Below, piece by piece: positions 43,043-50,985 of a stretch of 64,000 nucleotides of DNA. The notes under the pieces were generated by a model. That model did not search any database, was not told the DNA's origin, and saw only the letters and a program-made list of their open reading frames with translations. Source of the stretch: CAZNPU01 sp964575335. Lineage in GTDB: Bacteria > Planctomycetota > Phycisphaerae > Phycisphaerales > SM1A02. Within the stretch, counting starts at the first letter, position 1. The number at the start of each line of letters is the position of its first letter. Where the stretch lies: NCBI GenBank assembly GCA_964575335.1, contig CAZNPU010000001.1, positions 62,001 to 126,000 of the forward strand, read 5' to 3'. A program made the position numbers and the translations under genes.

Positions 43043-45079
43043 TTATGCCATTGCGCGTTCGGCGACCTTGAACTTGCCGACCAAACGCTGCAAGTGTTCG
43101 GCCTTGCTGGAAAGCTGAGCCGCAGCGCTGGCAGCCTGACCAGCGCCTTCACTGGCTTGCCGCGTGACCGCAGCGATGGATTCCACGTTGCGGCTGACCT
43201 GCTCGCTGGCGGCGGACTGCTGTTCGGCCGCGGCGGCAATCGACTGGATCATCGCTGCCACCTCACGAGCGCTGCTCACGATTCGCTGCAGGCTTTCGCC
43301 GGCTCCGGTCGCCAGCTCCACGCCTTTCTTCACCTGCTCGGTACCGGTGTTCATGCGTTCCACCGCACCGTTGGTTTCGTTCTGAATCGCCTTGATCGAC
43401 TCGGCGATTTCTTCGGTTGCCTTGGTGGTGCGGTCAGCGAGTTTGCGCACTTCATCGGCGACAACCGCAAAGCCGCGTCCATGTTCGCCGGCGCGGGCCG
43501 CTTCGATCGCAGCGTTCAGCGCCAGAAGATTGGTCTGGTCAGCGATGTCGTTGATGACCTCGATGATCTGGCCAATTTGTTCGCCACGCTTGCCAAGCTC
43601 CTGCACGCTGGCAGCCGAGGAGCTGACTGCTTCGCTGATTGACCGCATGCCGTTGATGGTCTGTTGCACAACTGCGCCGCCGTCTTCAGCGATCTTGCCC
43701 GATTCAGCAGCGTTTGCCGCCGCTTCGCTGGACTTGCGAGCCACTTCCACAACCGATGCGCTCATCTCCTCGATGGCGGAGGAAATCTGCGTCACCTGCT
43801 GCGTCTGCTCATTCATGCCGCTGGCCATTTCCTCGCTGGAAGCGGCGATTTCACCCGCTGCGCTGGCAACTTCATTGGCAGCATTGGAGACCTCGGCCAC
43901 CACTGCCTGCAGCGACTGCGACATGGCGTTGATCGCGATGGTTAGATCGGCCAGTTCGTCGCGGGAACACGTCTGCAGCGCTTCGCCGGTGAGATCGCCC
44001 GCAGCAATGGCGTTGGCACGATCCAGGATCATTCGAATCGCTGAGAGCAGCCGTCGGCTGAGCACGATTGCAATTGAGCATCCGATCATCGCTGCAATGG
44101 TGATGCCGATGATCAGCGTTGCGGTTGCTGTCGTGCTGGCCTTGGCAAGCAGTTCACGGTCTTCGTTGACCAGTTCGAGCTGGCTTTCCCGCATCTGGTC
44201 AAGAGCTGCATTGATCGTTGCTGCGAGGGGCGCAGCTTTTGTGCCCAGCCACGAGTTGGCACGGTTCCAGTCATCACTCATACGCAATTCAAACATGCGC
44301 TGAGGAAGCGGCGTGAACTGCGCCCACGTTGTGCTGAACTGGTCCCATTGCTTTTTCTGTGTCGGCGTCAGCAGGTGGACAAGCGATTGAATGTTCTCCG
44401 CAGCTTTGCTGGCTATCCGCCAGCGATTGTCGAAATCGTTTCGGAATGCCGGGTCGCCCGTCAGGAGAAATGCGCGAATGCTCGCCAGTCCCATGGCGAA
44501 CGATCCGCGTGTGTCGGCGAGGTGATTCAGCAGCCTCTTTCGCTCGGGCGTTGCTTCAAGCGTCGATTCCTCGTCGATGATGGCTGTAATGCAGGCGACA
44601 ATCGTGGTGCCGGCAGGCGCAGCCTGTTCATGGAGAATCTTCATGGCCGGCACGTTGTCGGGCGTTTGCGCAATATCCTCAATTTCCTGCTGGACAGTGC
44701 GGAAGACATTCAGTTGTTCTCTGATGTTGCGCAGACGCTCGACATTCTGCTGGCTGGTCCACGTTGCGGACAGTTCATCAAGATAGCGCGACGTCTCATC
44801 GATCTGCTTCCATGCCTCGGCACGCTCATTACGCATGCGGTCGCCGATCACCGGATCACTGCCGAGGATGATGTATCCGCGCAGTGAAGCCAGTGAACGG
44901 TTGATCGCTGTGTTCATCTGCTCGCTGGCCACAGCGGTGGGCATGCGAACTTGGACCATGCGATCCTGTATCGCTCGCATGTGCATGAGGTTGATGTACG
45001 CTACGATCGCGCCAATCACCATCAGGATGATGACGGCTCCGAATCCTAAACCAAGTTTCTTTCCAATTGTCAGTCGCAT
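43043..45079 (-). CDS. Methyl-accepting chemotaxis protein
   Basis: A 678-residue transmembrane chemoreceptor. TM1 is about residues 9-31 (GLGFGAVIILMVIGAIVAYINLM) and TM2 about 318-340 (TLIIGITIAAMIGCSIAIVL). The periplasmic sensor between them, about 285 residues, is all-helical and reads as a long helical-bundle domain; its ligand is unknown. A HAMP domain (about 341-393) precedes the signalling domain, with the conserved tip near QIIEVINDIADQTNLLALNAAIEAARAGEHGRGFAVVADEVRKLADR. Ala/Glu/Gln-rich flanking helices supply likely methylation sites for CheR and CheB. The C-terminus ends FKVAERAMA with no CheR-binding pentapeptide. It is first in the che operon, preceded by GGAGG. Confidence 0.94.
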   Translation of the reverse strand: MRLTIGKKLGLGFGAVIILMVIGAIVAYINLMHMRAIQDRMVQVRMPTAVASEQMNTAINRSLASLRGYIILGSDPVIGDRMRNERAEAWKQIDETSRYLDELSATWTSQQNVERLRNIREQLNVFRTVQQEIEDIAQTPDNVPAMKILHEQAAPAGTTIVACITAIIDEESTLEATPERKRLLNHLADTRGSFAMGLASIRAFLLTGDPAFRNDFDNRWRIASKAAENIQSLVHLLTPTQKKQWDQFSTTWAQFTPLPQRMFELRMSDDWNRANSWLGTKAAPLAATINAALDQMRESQLELVNEDRELLAKASTTATATLIIGITIAAMIGCSIAIVLSRRLLSAIRMILDRANAIAAGDLTGEALQTCSRDELADLTIAINAMSQSLQAVVAEVSNAANEVASAAGEIAASSEEMASGMNEQTQQVTQISSAIEEMSASVVEVARKSSEAAANAAESGKIAEDGGAVVQQTINGMRSISEAVSSSAASVQELGKRGEQIGQIIEVINDIADQTNLLALNAAIEAARAGEHGRGFAVVADEVRKLADRTTKATEEIAESIKAIQNETNGAVERMNTGTEQVKKGVELATGAGESLQRIVSSAREVAAMIQSIAAAAEQQSAASEQVSRNVESIAAVTRQASEGAGQAASAAAQLSSKAEHLQRLVGKFKVAERAMA

Positions 45080-45156
45080 GACTGTAAGCCTCCACGTGAG
45101 TTTGATTTTTCGATTGCCGGCTGTCGCGAAGCCGAACAGGATCAGATCAGGTCAGA

Positions 45157-46659
45157 TCAGAAGGTGAACTGAATGCTGGCGTACAGGAAGTCCACGTCCT
45201 TTGCGGGGCCGGATTGCTCAATGAACCTTCCCGTGAAGAAGTGGCTGTAGCCAAACTGCACTTCCGTGTGCGTGTTGAGCTGGTATCGCAACAGCAGGTC
45301 GAGTTCGGCGCCGATGTAGCGGGCATTGCCGGCGTTGCCGGGACGCACGCTTGCTCCGCCGGCGTTGTACAGTGCATCGTCGCTGTCAGCTCGCCAGAAG
45401 AAATGGCCGTGCAGATCGAACGTCAACCGCTCAAGCGGTTTGAACGTCAGACCCGTGCTGAGATCGATGATGTTCTGCCGACCGATGGCATCGATGTAGC
45501 CCAAATAGGCGTGGCCGAGAGGGAAAAGCTGATTGAACGTCTGTACGTCGCCGCCAGGCTGGTGATCGCCGCTGGCGTAATCGAAGCCGACGAACACGCG
45601 TGGCGTGCCTGCGATGTCGGCAAAGGTATAGCCGAGCTGCGTAGCGACCATGAAAGCGTCAATGTCGTCGGAGCCGACCTCGCCGAACTGATATGCGCCT
45701 TCCAGGTCGAAATCGAAACCGGATGTGCCGAGCTTTCCACCGATGCGACTGCCCAGCGTGTGGCGGCGCTCATGGCCGACTGTGCCGTTGAAGTTCACAT
45801 CGTCATCGCGAAGAAGGCCGAGGTAATACAGATCGAGCGCCAGTGAAGTGTCGTACAGCTTGCCTGCTGCATAAAGACCGAAGAACTGCGTCTGACGATC
45901 CGGTTCGTTGAAGTTGTACTTGCGTACCGGCACAGCCTGGGTCCAGAAGCCGGTCAGTGTCCAATCGCCGGTTTGGAAAATGCCCGAAACGCCGTCGAAC
46001 GTGCGGCGGGTGTTGGCCCAATCCAGCGGGCTGACCAGTCGCTGGCGTCCAAAGAGCAGCTCCTGCCGGCCCGCACGCAGCGTCAACATGCTGTCTGCGT
46101 CATCAATTGGAATCAGAAGATCGAGAAAACCGTTTTGCAGGTCAAGCGTATCGACGTCGAGCGTGCGTTTGCCGCCTACCAGCTCGCGATCTGTTGAAAG
46201 AGCGCTCTTGCCTTCCATGAAGACGCGAATATGTTCGCCGACGTGCAGGTCAGCATGAAAGAGCAGGCGCGTCAGGAGATACGTATCGTCGTGCTTTACC
46301 TGAGGCGGTGCGCCGAAATTGAAGTTCCGCCAGGATTCGAGTCTCGCGCGGGCGCTGCCGCCGAAACTGACCCACACCTGTTCGTCATTGGAAAGCGGAA
46401 TGTACTTGAATGCATCAAGGAACCCGCCGGTGGCGTTGCGATCAAAACCGCGAAGCACTGACCAGTCTTCGCGGTGTCGCAGCGGCTGAAATGCTGGGCG
46501 CTGAAATTGGGGCGCTGATGATGTTGATGATGACGCCGGTGTTTCCGAAGCGGATTGTGCGAATGCTGGCGAAGAGGTCAGAACAGTCAGCGCGCCGAGA
46601 ACGGCATACGCCAGAGACCAGCGGGCATAAGAGAACAGGCAGGGTGGGCGTGTCTTCAC
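45157..46659 (-). CDS. Alginate-export-type outer-membrane beta-barrel (porin-like)
   Basis: A 500-residue exported protein. The signal peptide is about residues 10-35 (SYARWSLAYAVLGALTVLTSSPAFAQ), then a Ser/Pro-rich stretch. The rest has alternating beta strands ending in aromatic residues, in the manner of the alginate_export/AlgE-like barrel family: WVSFGGSARARLESWRNFNFG, LLTRLLFHADLHVGEHIRVFMEGKSA, ADSMLTLRAGRQELLFGRQRLVSPLDWANTRRTFDGV. It finishes YASIQFTF, a C-terminal Phe as in outer-membrane barrels. The transported compound is unknown; such porins also carry aromatic and other small molecules. It lies directly upstream of the MCP gene (77 bp). The GTG start has a GGAGG ribosome site 9 bp upstream. 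Confidence 0.88.
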   Translation of the reverse strand: MKTRPPCLFSYARWSLAYAVLGALTVLTSSPAFAQSASETPASSSTSSAPQFQRPAFQPLRHREDWSVLRGFDRNATGGFLDAFKYIPLSNDEQVWVSFGGSARARLESWRNFNFGAPPQVKHDDTYLLTRLLFHADLHVGEHIRVFMEGKSALSTDRELVGGKRTLDVDTLDLQNGFLDLLIPIDDADSMLTLRAGRQELLFGRQRLVSPLDWANTRRTFDGVSGIFQTGDWTLTGFWTQAVPVRKYNFNEPDRQTQFFGLYAAGKLYDTSLALDLYYLGLLRDDDVNFNGTVGHERRHTLGSRIGGKLGTSGFDFDLEGAYQFGEVGSDDIDAFMVATQLGYTFADIAGTPRVFVGFDYASGDHQPGGDVQTFNQLFPLGHAYLGYIDAIGRQNIIDLSTGLTFKPLERLTFDLHGHFFWRADSDDALYNAGGASVRPGNAGNARYIGAELDLLLRYQLNTHTEVQFGYSHFFTGRFIEQSGPAKDVDFLYASIQFTF

Positions 46660-46969
46660 TTGTGTGCCTCCAAATTGTTTGCCGCTGCGTTGATGCAGCG
46701 ATAGGGCAGGGCATCGACACAGCGGCTGCATGGTTGGATCAGATTTGTCTTATTGTGGTTTCTTCTTTTCTGGGTGCGGGTGGTGGATGTGATGCATTTG
46801 ACCGGCAAGAGGAGGGGAAACGGATCGACAGTCAACGCGCTGCACCGACTGAAGCGCCCATTGAGAGCAGCCCCGGTATGCCACGTTCATGGAATTCAAT
46901 CAATGCTGCGTCATCGGCTGCGCGATGACGGAAAGCGTGCTTATTGGGGGGGCAACTATAAGAGTTGCG
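46660..46969. other. Leader of the porin gene and 3' end of the FixJ-like gene
   Basis: No gene is supportable. GCAACT-ATAAG-AGTTGC (46952-46968) is a perfect hairpin starting one base past the FixJ-like stop on the minus strand; it is followed there by a run of C, not T. It could protect an mRNA end or be a weak terminator. Open frames here are shadows. Confidence 0.4.
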
Positions 46970-47629
46970 TTACAACGATCTGATACCGCCCGATTCATCA
47001 CACAGCGCTTCAGTTCGTTCGATCCTGCGCACAAGTTCAACAAGACTGTCGACACCAAACTTTGCCAGGATATTCGAACGATGCGTCGACACGGTCTTGA
47101 CGCTCAGGTTCAGCATCACTGCAACCTGCTTGTTCGGGTGTCCTGCCAGCAGCAATTCCAGCACCTGCCGTTCTCGCTCGCTCAGCGCAGCCCAGTTCTC
47201 TGTTATGCGTTCGCACTGGCGGTGGGCTTTGCGCGTCTCCGCGTCCCGCTGCAGCGCGGTTTGGACATGATCCAGCAAATGCTGAGGTGAAAATGGTTTC
47301 TCAAGAAAATCAAGCACGCCCTGTTTCATCGCAGCGACTGCGGTTGATACGTCGCCGTGACCGGTAATCATCACGGTGGGCGGGGTTGCACTGAACCGCT
47401 CTCGCAAGTAACGCATGACTTGCAGGCCGCTGATGTCGGGCAGGCGCAGATCAAGCACCAGGCATCCGGGTTCGCCTTCGTAGTGTTCGATGAATTCCCG
47501 GCCGGTCGTGAAGGTCTGCACCGTTAAACCGATGGATTCAATCAGCGCTCGAATCGAACGCCGCATGCCTGAATCATCTTCCACGACAAAGACGGTTGCC
47601 TGATCTTCAACTGGTGCGTTACCACTCAC
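46970..47629 (-). CDS. FixJ-family response regulator (receiver + LuxR-type HTH)
   Basis: A 219-residue FixJ/NarL-like regulator. The receiver (about 12-130) has EDD at 17-19, the phospho-acceptor D60 in CLVLDLRLPDISG, the Thr in VMITGHGDVSTAV and K in FLEKPFSPQHLLDHV. This motif set is characteristic of FixJ-type regulators. The C-terminal LuxR HTH (about 150-205) is LSERERQVLELLLAGHPNKQVAVMLNLSVKTVSTHRSNILAKFG. It follows the PAS histidine kinase by 70 bp in the same direction, and the pair likely forms one two-component system. It starts with GTG after AAGGAG. Targets are unknown; the porin and MCP genes come next downstream. Confidence 0.93.
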   Translation of the reverse strand: MSGNAPVEDQATVFVVEDDSGMRRSIRALIESIGLTVQTFTTGREFIEHYEGEPGCLVLDLRLPDISGLQVMRYLRERFSATPPTVMITGHGDVSTAVAAMKQGVLDFLEKPFSPQHLLDHVQTALQRDAETRKAHRQCERITENWAALSERERQVLELLLAGHPNKQVAVMLNLSVKTVSTHRSNILAKFGVDSLVELVRRIERTEALCDESGGIRSL

Positions 47630-47699
47630 TCGGTCAACTCCTTATCGCGTGAACCGCTCGGAAATGATCGGTCACGCTTATGTTTGCAATGCATCTTTT

Positions 47700-50174
47700 T
47701 TATTCCTCCTGCTGCTTTGCGGACGGCGGCGGTTGAATACGCGGCTGAATCCGCGAGGCATGCTCCAATGTCGGCGCCTCGTCTGCTGTGTCCCGCATCG
47801 CCGGCAGCCAGAATTCGAAACACGCGCCGCAGCCGTCAACGTCTTTGGTCGTTATATCCCCGCCATGTGCCTGAACAATGTTCTGACTGATCCACAATCC
47901 AAGGCCAAGACCGTTGGGCTTGTGCGAACGAAACGCTTCGAACAGATCCTGACGAATGTCCGGCGGCAGGCCGGGGCCAGTGTCGCAGACGGTGACGACC
48001 GTGCGGCCAAGCTGATTCCGGTGCAGCGACACCGATACTTCCCGCTGCTCGCATTGCGCCTGGTCAATGGCGTCAATCGCATTGCGAATGAGATTGCAGA
48101 CGACCTGCTGAATCTGTACAGCATCGGCATCCACCATCGCCTGGTCTGACATCGGCGTGAACTGCAGGCGAACGCGGCGGTAGCATGCCTCGGCCTTCAT
48201 CAGCATGACTGCCTGCTCCAGCACTTCGTTGAGATTGATGGGTTTTCGATCCGGCGTGGTGCGGCGGACAAATGCCAGCGTGCGGCGGACAATCTCGCCG
48301 GCCCGAAGCACTTCGCCTATTGCATCATTCAAAAGCGACAGTTCGCTCTGACTGGCCGGCTTGCCTTCGCGTAACGCCAGCGATGCCGCCATCACAAAAT
48401 TGGCTGCCGCTCCCAGCGGCTGATCCAGTTCGTGAGCCATCGCCGCGGCCATCTGCCCAGCCATGGTCAATCGAGAGGCATGCTCCAGTTCAAACATCTG
48501 GCGGCGAATCCGTTCTTCAGCTCGAATGCGGTCGGTAATGTCCAGAAAAGAGGCGACCGTGCCCACAACCCGGCCGGCTTCATCATGTACAAGCGATGCG
48601 GCAATGTGCGACTGAAACGTCGATCCGTCGCGCCTCCGTGCGGTCGATTCGCCGATCCACATGCCTTCGCTGAGCACCGCCGCCTTGATCGCGCGAGCCT
48701 GCTCCGGATTGTTCCACATCTCCATGCACTGCCGGCCAAGCACCTGCGATTCATCGTCGTACCCCCACATCTGCAGGTAGGCAGCATTCACGAAGGTGAT
48801 GCGTTCGTTGGTGTCGCACACCACAATCGCGCTGATCGAAGCCTTGATGGCCTGATCAAGAATCCGCAGAGCCAGGTTGGTCCGATGCGATTCGGTGATG
48901 TCCTGCACCGTGCCGTACATGCGAATCGGCTTCCCATCGGCTCGATGCTCAACAACAGCTCGCTCCTGCACAATACGCTCTTCTCCATCAGGGCGGATGA
49001 TTCGATGATCAATCTGATACATTGCCCCGCCCTGCAACGCCGCTTTGACTGCACGTTCTACATTGGGGCGGTCGTCGGGATGCACATAGGCCAGGAACGC
49101 CTCAAGCGTGGCGCCGAAATGCGACGGCTCCAGCCCGAAGATGCGGTAGATTTCATCCGACCAGTGCAATTCGCCGGTGATGAGATTCCAATCCCAGTTT
49201 CCCATGCGTCCCAGACGCAGTGCGTCAGCGAGCCTCGCTTCACTGATGCGGAGCTTTTCTTCGGTCCGTTCCCGTTCGCAGATCTCCGCCAGCAGCGAAT
49301 CGTTGACGCGTTTCAGGATAGCTGTTCGCTGCTCAACGCGGCGCTCCAGTTCTTCCTGCGATTGTCGCAGAACTGCCTCAGCGCATTTGTGTGCGGTGAT
49401 GTCGTTGATGGTGCGAACGAATTCAACGACCTGGCCTTCGCTGTCGGAAAAGGGAGCTGCACGCACCTGCACCCACCGGATCTGGCCATCGGGTGTCAGC
49501 AGCCGATGCTCGTGTATCCAGACTGCCTTGTGTTCTACAGCCTGTCTCCAGCTTTCCAGCACCGATTCTCGATCGTCGGGGTGAACAGCCTCAATCCAGC
49601 CGAAGTCAAGGCTTTGCTCTGCGCTGAGGCCGGACATCTTTGTCCAGGCTGTGTTGGCGTAATTGCATCGTCCGCCGACATCGCAGGCGAAGATTCCCAG
49701 GGGGGCGAACTCGCAAAGGGTTCGAAACCGTGCCTCGCTGATGCCCACGACCGCCGCTGCCCGCTGTCGCTCCTGCTCCAACTGCATCTGCGACTGGTTG
49801 ATGCGTTCCTGGTGCCGCAGCTTCGATCGCTGCTGCAGCAGGCCGACCAGAATCGCCGTCGTCACCGTGGTGATGCTCAGCACAATCACCTTTCGGACGT
49901 TTTCACCCGCCAGATGGCTCGGATTGCCGTCGGGTGAGAAGAAGATCAAAGCGGACAGCACAACCAGGGCTGCTGCTGCCAACCCCACCCACAGACCGCA
50001 GCTGTAGGCAACGTAGACGACCGCCAGCATATAGACCGGACCCGGATTGGGCACTGCCAGCGGCGTCTGATCCAGTGCTGCCATGAGAAGCAGCACCACG
50101 CATGTGACCGCAATGCCGTTGAACCATCTTCCCCTGCTATGCCCCACCTGCTGCATGCCCACTGCCTGGTTCAT
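47700..50174 (-). CDS. Membrane PAS-domain sensor histidine kinase (FixL-type architecture)
   Basis: An 824-residue kinase. Three hydrophobic segments in the first 115 residues (WFNGIAVTCVVLLLMAAL, YVAYSCGLWVGLAAAALVVLSALIFF, VLSITTVTTAILVGLLQ) anchor it. Three PAS domains follow (about 150-280, 325-450, 460-580), each ending in PAC motifs such as FVRTINDITAHK and RMYGTVQDITESH. The kinase core carries the HisKA histidine in AAAMAHELDQPLGAAANF and the ATPase motifs NLIRNAIDAIDQ, VCDTGPGLPPD and LGLGLWISQNIVQAHGGDI. With the FixJ-like gene downstream it is a FixLJ-type pair. I see no clear heme-binding PAS signature, so oxygen sensing is not claimed. The start ATG lacks a clear ribosome site. 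Confidence 0.92.
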   Translation of the reverse strand: MNQAVGMQQVGHSRGRWFNGIAVTCVVLLLMAALDQTPLAVPNPGPVYMLAVVYVAYSCGLWVGLAAAALVVLSALIFFSPDGNPSHLAGENVRKVIVLSITTVTTAILVGLLQQRSKLRHQERINQSQMQLEQERQRAAAVVGISEARFRTLCEFAPLGIFACDVGGRCNYANTAWTKMSGLSAEQSLDFGWIEAVHPDDRESVLESWRQAVEHKAVWIHEHRLLTPDGQIRWVQVRAAPFSDSEGQVVEFVRTINDITAHKCAEAVLRQSQEELERRVEQRTAILKRVNDSLLAEICERERTEEKLRISEARLADALRLGRMGNWDWNLITGELHWSDEIYRIFGLEPSHFGATLEAFLAYVHPDDRPNVERAVKAALQGGAMYQIDHRIIRPDGEERIVQERAVVEHRADGKPIRMYGTVQDITESHRTNLALRILDQAIKASISAIVVCDTNERITFVNAAYLQMWGYDDESQVLGRQCMEMWNNPEQARAIKAAVLSEGMWIGESTARRRDGSTFQSHIAASLVHDEAGRVVGTVASFLDITDRIRAEERIRRQMFELEHASRLTMAGQMAAAMAHELDQPLGAAANFVMAASLALREGKPASQSELSLLNDAIGEVLRAGEIVRRTLAFVRRTTPDRKPINLNEVLEQAVMLMKAEACYRRVRLQFTPMSDQAMVDADAVQIQQVVCNLIRNAIDAIDQAQCEQREVSVSLHRNQLGRTVVTVCDTGPGLPPDIRQDLFEAFRSHKPNGLGLGLWISQNIVQAHGGDITTKDVDGCGACFEFWLPAMRDTADEAPTLEHASRIQPRIQPPPSAKQQEE

Positions 50175-50548
50175 GTTTTATATTGAGCCTGATAAACGTG
50201 CGGCACTTGACAGTGAATTGTTGTAATCCGGCAGCTCGATCAATTCATCAATATCAGAGGGGTCAGTTGAGTTCATAATCCTGATGTCCAGATTGTATCG
50301 GGCAGCCGCATCCTTCTGAAAGCCTAATTTACGTTTTGTAAAATCCCCGCAATCAGCCCCGTGCATTGGGCCGGGATCAGCCCTGCGCTCAAATAGCGAA
50401 CTCATCCGTTTTGGTTTGTATTGCACGATTCTGCCGCTGCAGCGGTGGCGATGGATGTTCGCTTGAGAGGCAGCGTGCAGCTGTCCGGGCTTCGGCCGGC
50501 AGCCTTTGGCTGATGTGCGGTCAACTCGAGCGAGCGGCAGGCAAGTGC

Positions 50549-50602
50549 GACAACAAGGTGACAAGCAGGGTAAGGGAGAGAAGGGAAGACAGGGAGACAA
50601 GG
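50549..50602 (+). repeat. Degenerate 9-bp tandem repeat (consensus GAGACAAGG)
   Basis: Six consecutive 9-mers share the pattern GAGACAAGG with two to four changes each; the last unit is exact. The purine-rich strand is the plus strand. Confidence 0.6.
50568..50594 (+). other. G-quadruplex motif
   Basis: Four GGG tracts with loops of 3, 6 and 6 bases satisfy the G3-N1-7 rule on the plus strand. They lie inside the purine-rich 9-bp repeat, about 120 bp before tRNA-Glu. Confidence 0.5.
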
Positions 50603-50612
50603 ACGCTCACCT

Positions 50613-50647
50613 TTTCCTTATCCCCATCCCCTCGTTTCCTTATCCCC
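50613..50647 (+). repeat. Pyrimidine-rich direct repeat
   Basis: TTTCCTTATCCCC occurs twice (50613-50625 and 50635-50647), 22 bp apart, within a C/T-rich stretch directly after the purine-rich repeat. Confidence 0.6.
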
Positions 50648-50716
50648 TCACCTCGGTGACGGGGGCGCGGCGGTTGACCCGCGGCTCGGCTTGGCTATTC
50701 TTTTGGCAGAAGCAAC

Positions 50717-50789
50717 GTCCCGTTCGTCTAGTGGTCTAGGACACTGGCCTCTCACGCCGGTAACACGAGTTCGAATCTCGTACGGGACG
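50717..50789 (+). tRNA. tRNA-Glu (anticodon CTC)
   Basis: A 73-nt cloverleaf. Acceptor GTCCCGT pairs with ACGGGAC, G is the discriminator, and CCA is not encoded. The anticodon stem is CTGGC/GCCGG (one T-G pair) with loop CTCTCAC, so the anticodon is CTC at 50751-50753 and reads GAG. The T arm is ACGAG-TTCGAAT-CTCGT. A terminator hairpin follows about 50 bp later. Confidence 0.95.
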
Positions 50790-50837
50790 CTTTGGGGCTG
50801 CCAACAGCTGTCTGGCGGGTGGGGGTGAAACGAATCA

Positions 50838-50871
50838 GGCTGCCGGCGTCAGCCGGAGCGGCCATTTTTTT
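50838..50871 (+). terminator. Rho-independent terminator of tRNA-Glu
   Basis: GGCTGC pairs with GCGGCC (one G-U) around an inner CGGC/GCCG stem with a GTCA loop and a two-base bulge. ATTTTTTT follows. It lies about 50 bp after the tRNA. Confidence 0.8.
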
Positions 50872-50985
50872 GTTATCTGAATCCAGACGCATGCATGAAA
50901 CAGGGTGGGAGGCGAAGCCCCTCCTCTTCCTGCGCAATCTTCATGCTCTGAGGAGGATTTACCGCGGTAAACCACTACTTAGCCG

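Larger units (their letters stand above)
50175..50716. other. Intergenic region with degenerate repeats, upstream of tRNA-Glu
   Basis: No gene is supportable; a 140-codon minus-strand frame here is arginine/cysteine-rich and domain-free. The region holds a degenerate 9-bp tandem repeat, a G-quadruplex motif and a pyrimidine-rich direct repeat, each listed separately. Promoters for the histidine kinase (minus) and the tRNA (plus) must lie here. TTGACA occurs at 50208-50213 on the plus strand with no matching -10 box. Confidence 0.5.

Noticed and set aside
45140..45165. GATCAG/GGTCAG short repeats before the MCP gene
   Set aside because: Only about three imperfect units around the porin stop; not enough to support a repeat element or operator.
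50178..50600. 140-codon minus-strand frame upstream of the histidine kinase
   Set aside because: Arg/Cys/Pro-rich composition, no domain and no ribosome site, and it overlaps the 9-bp repeat.
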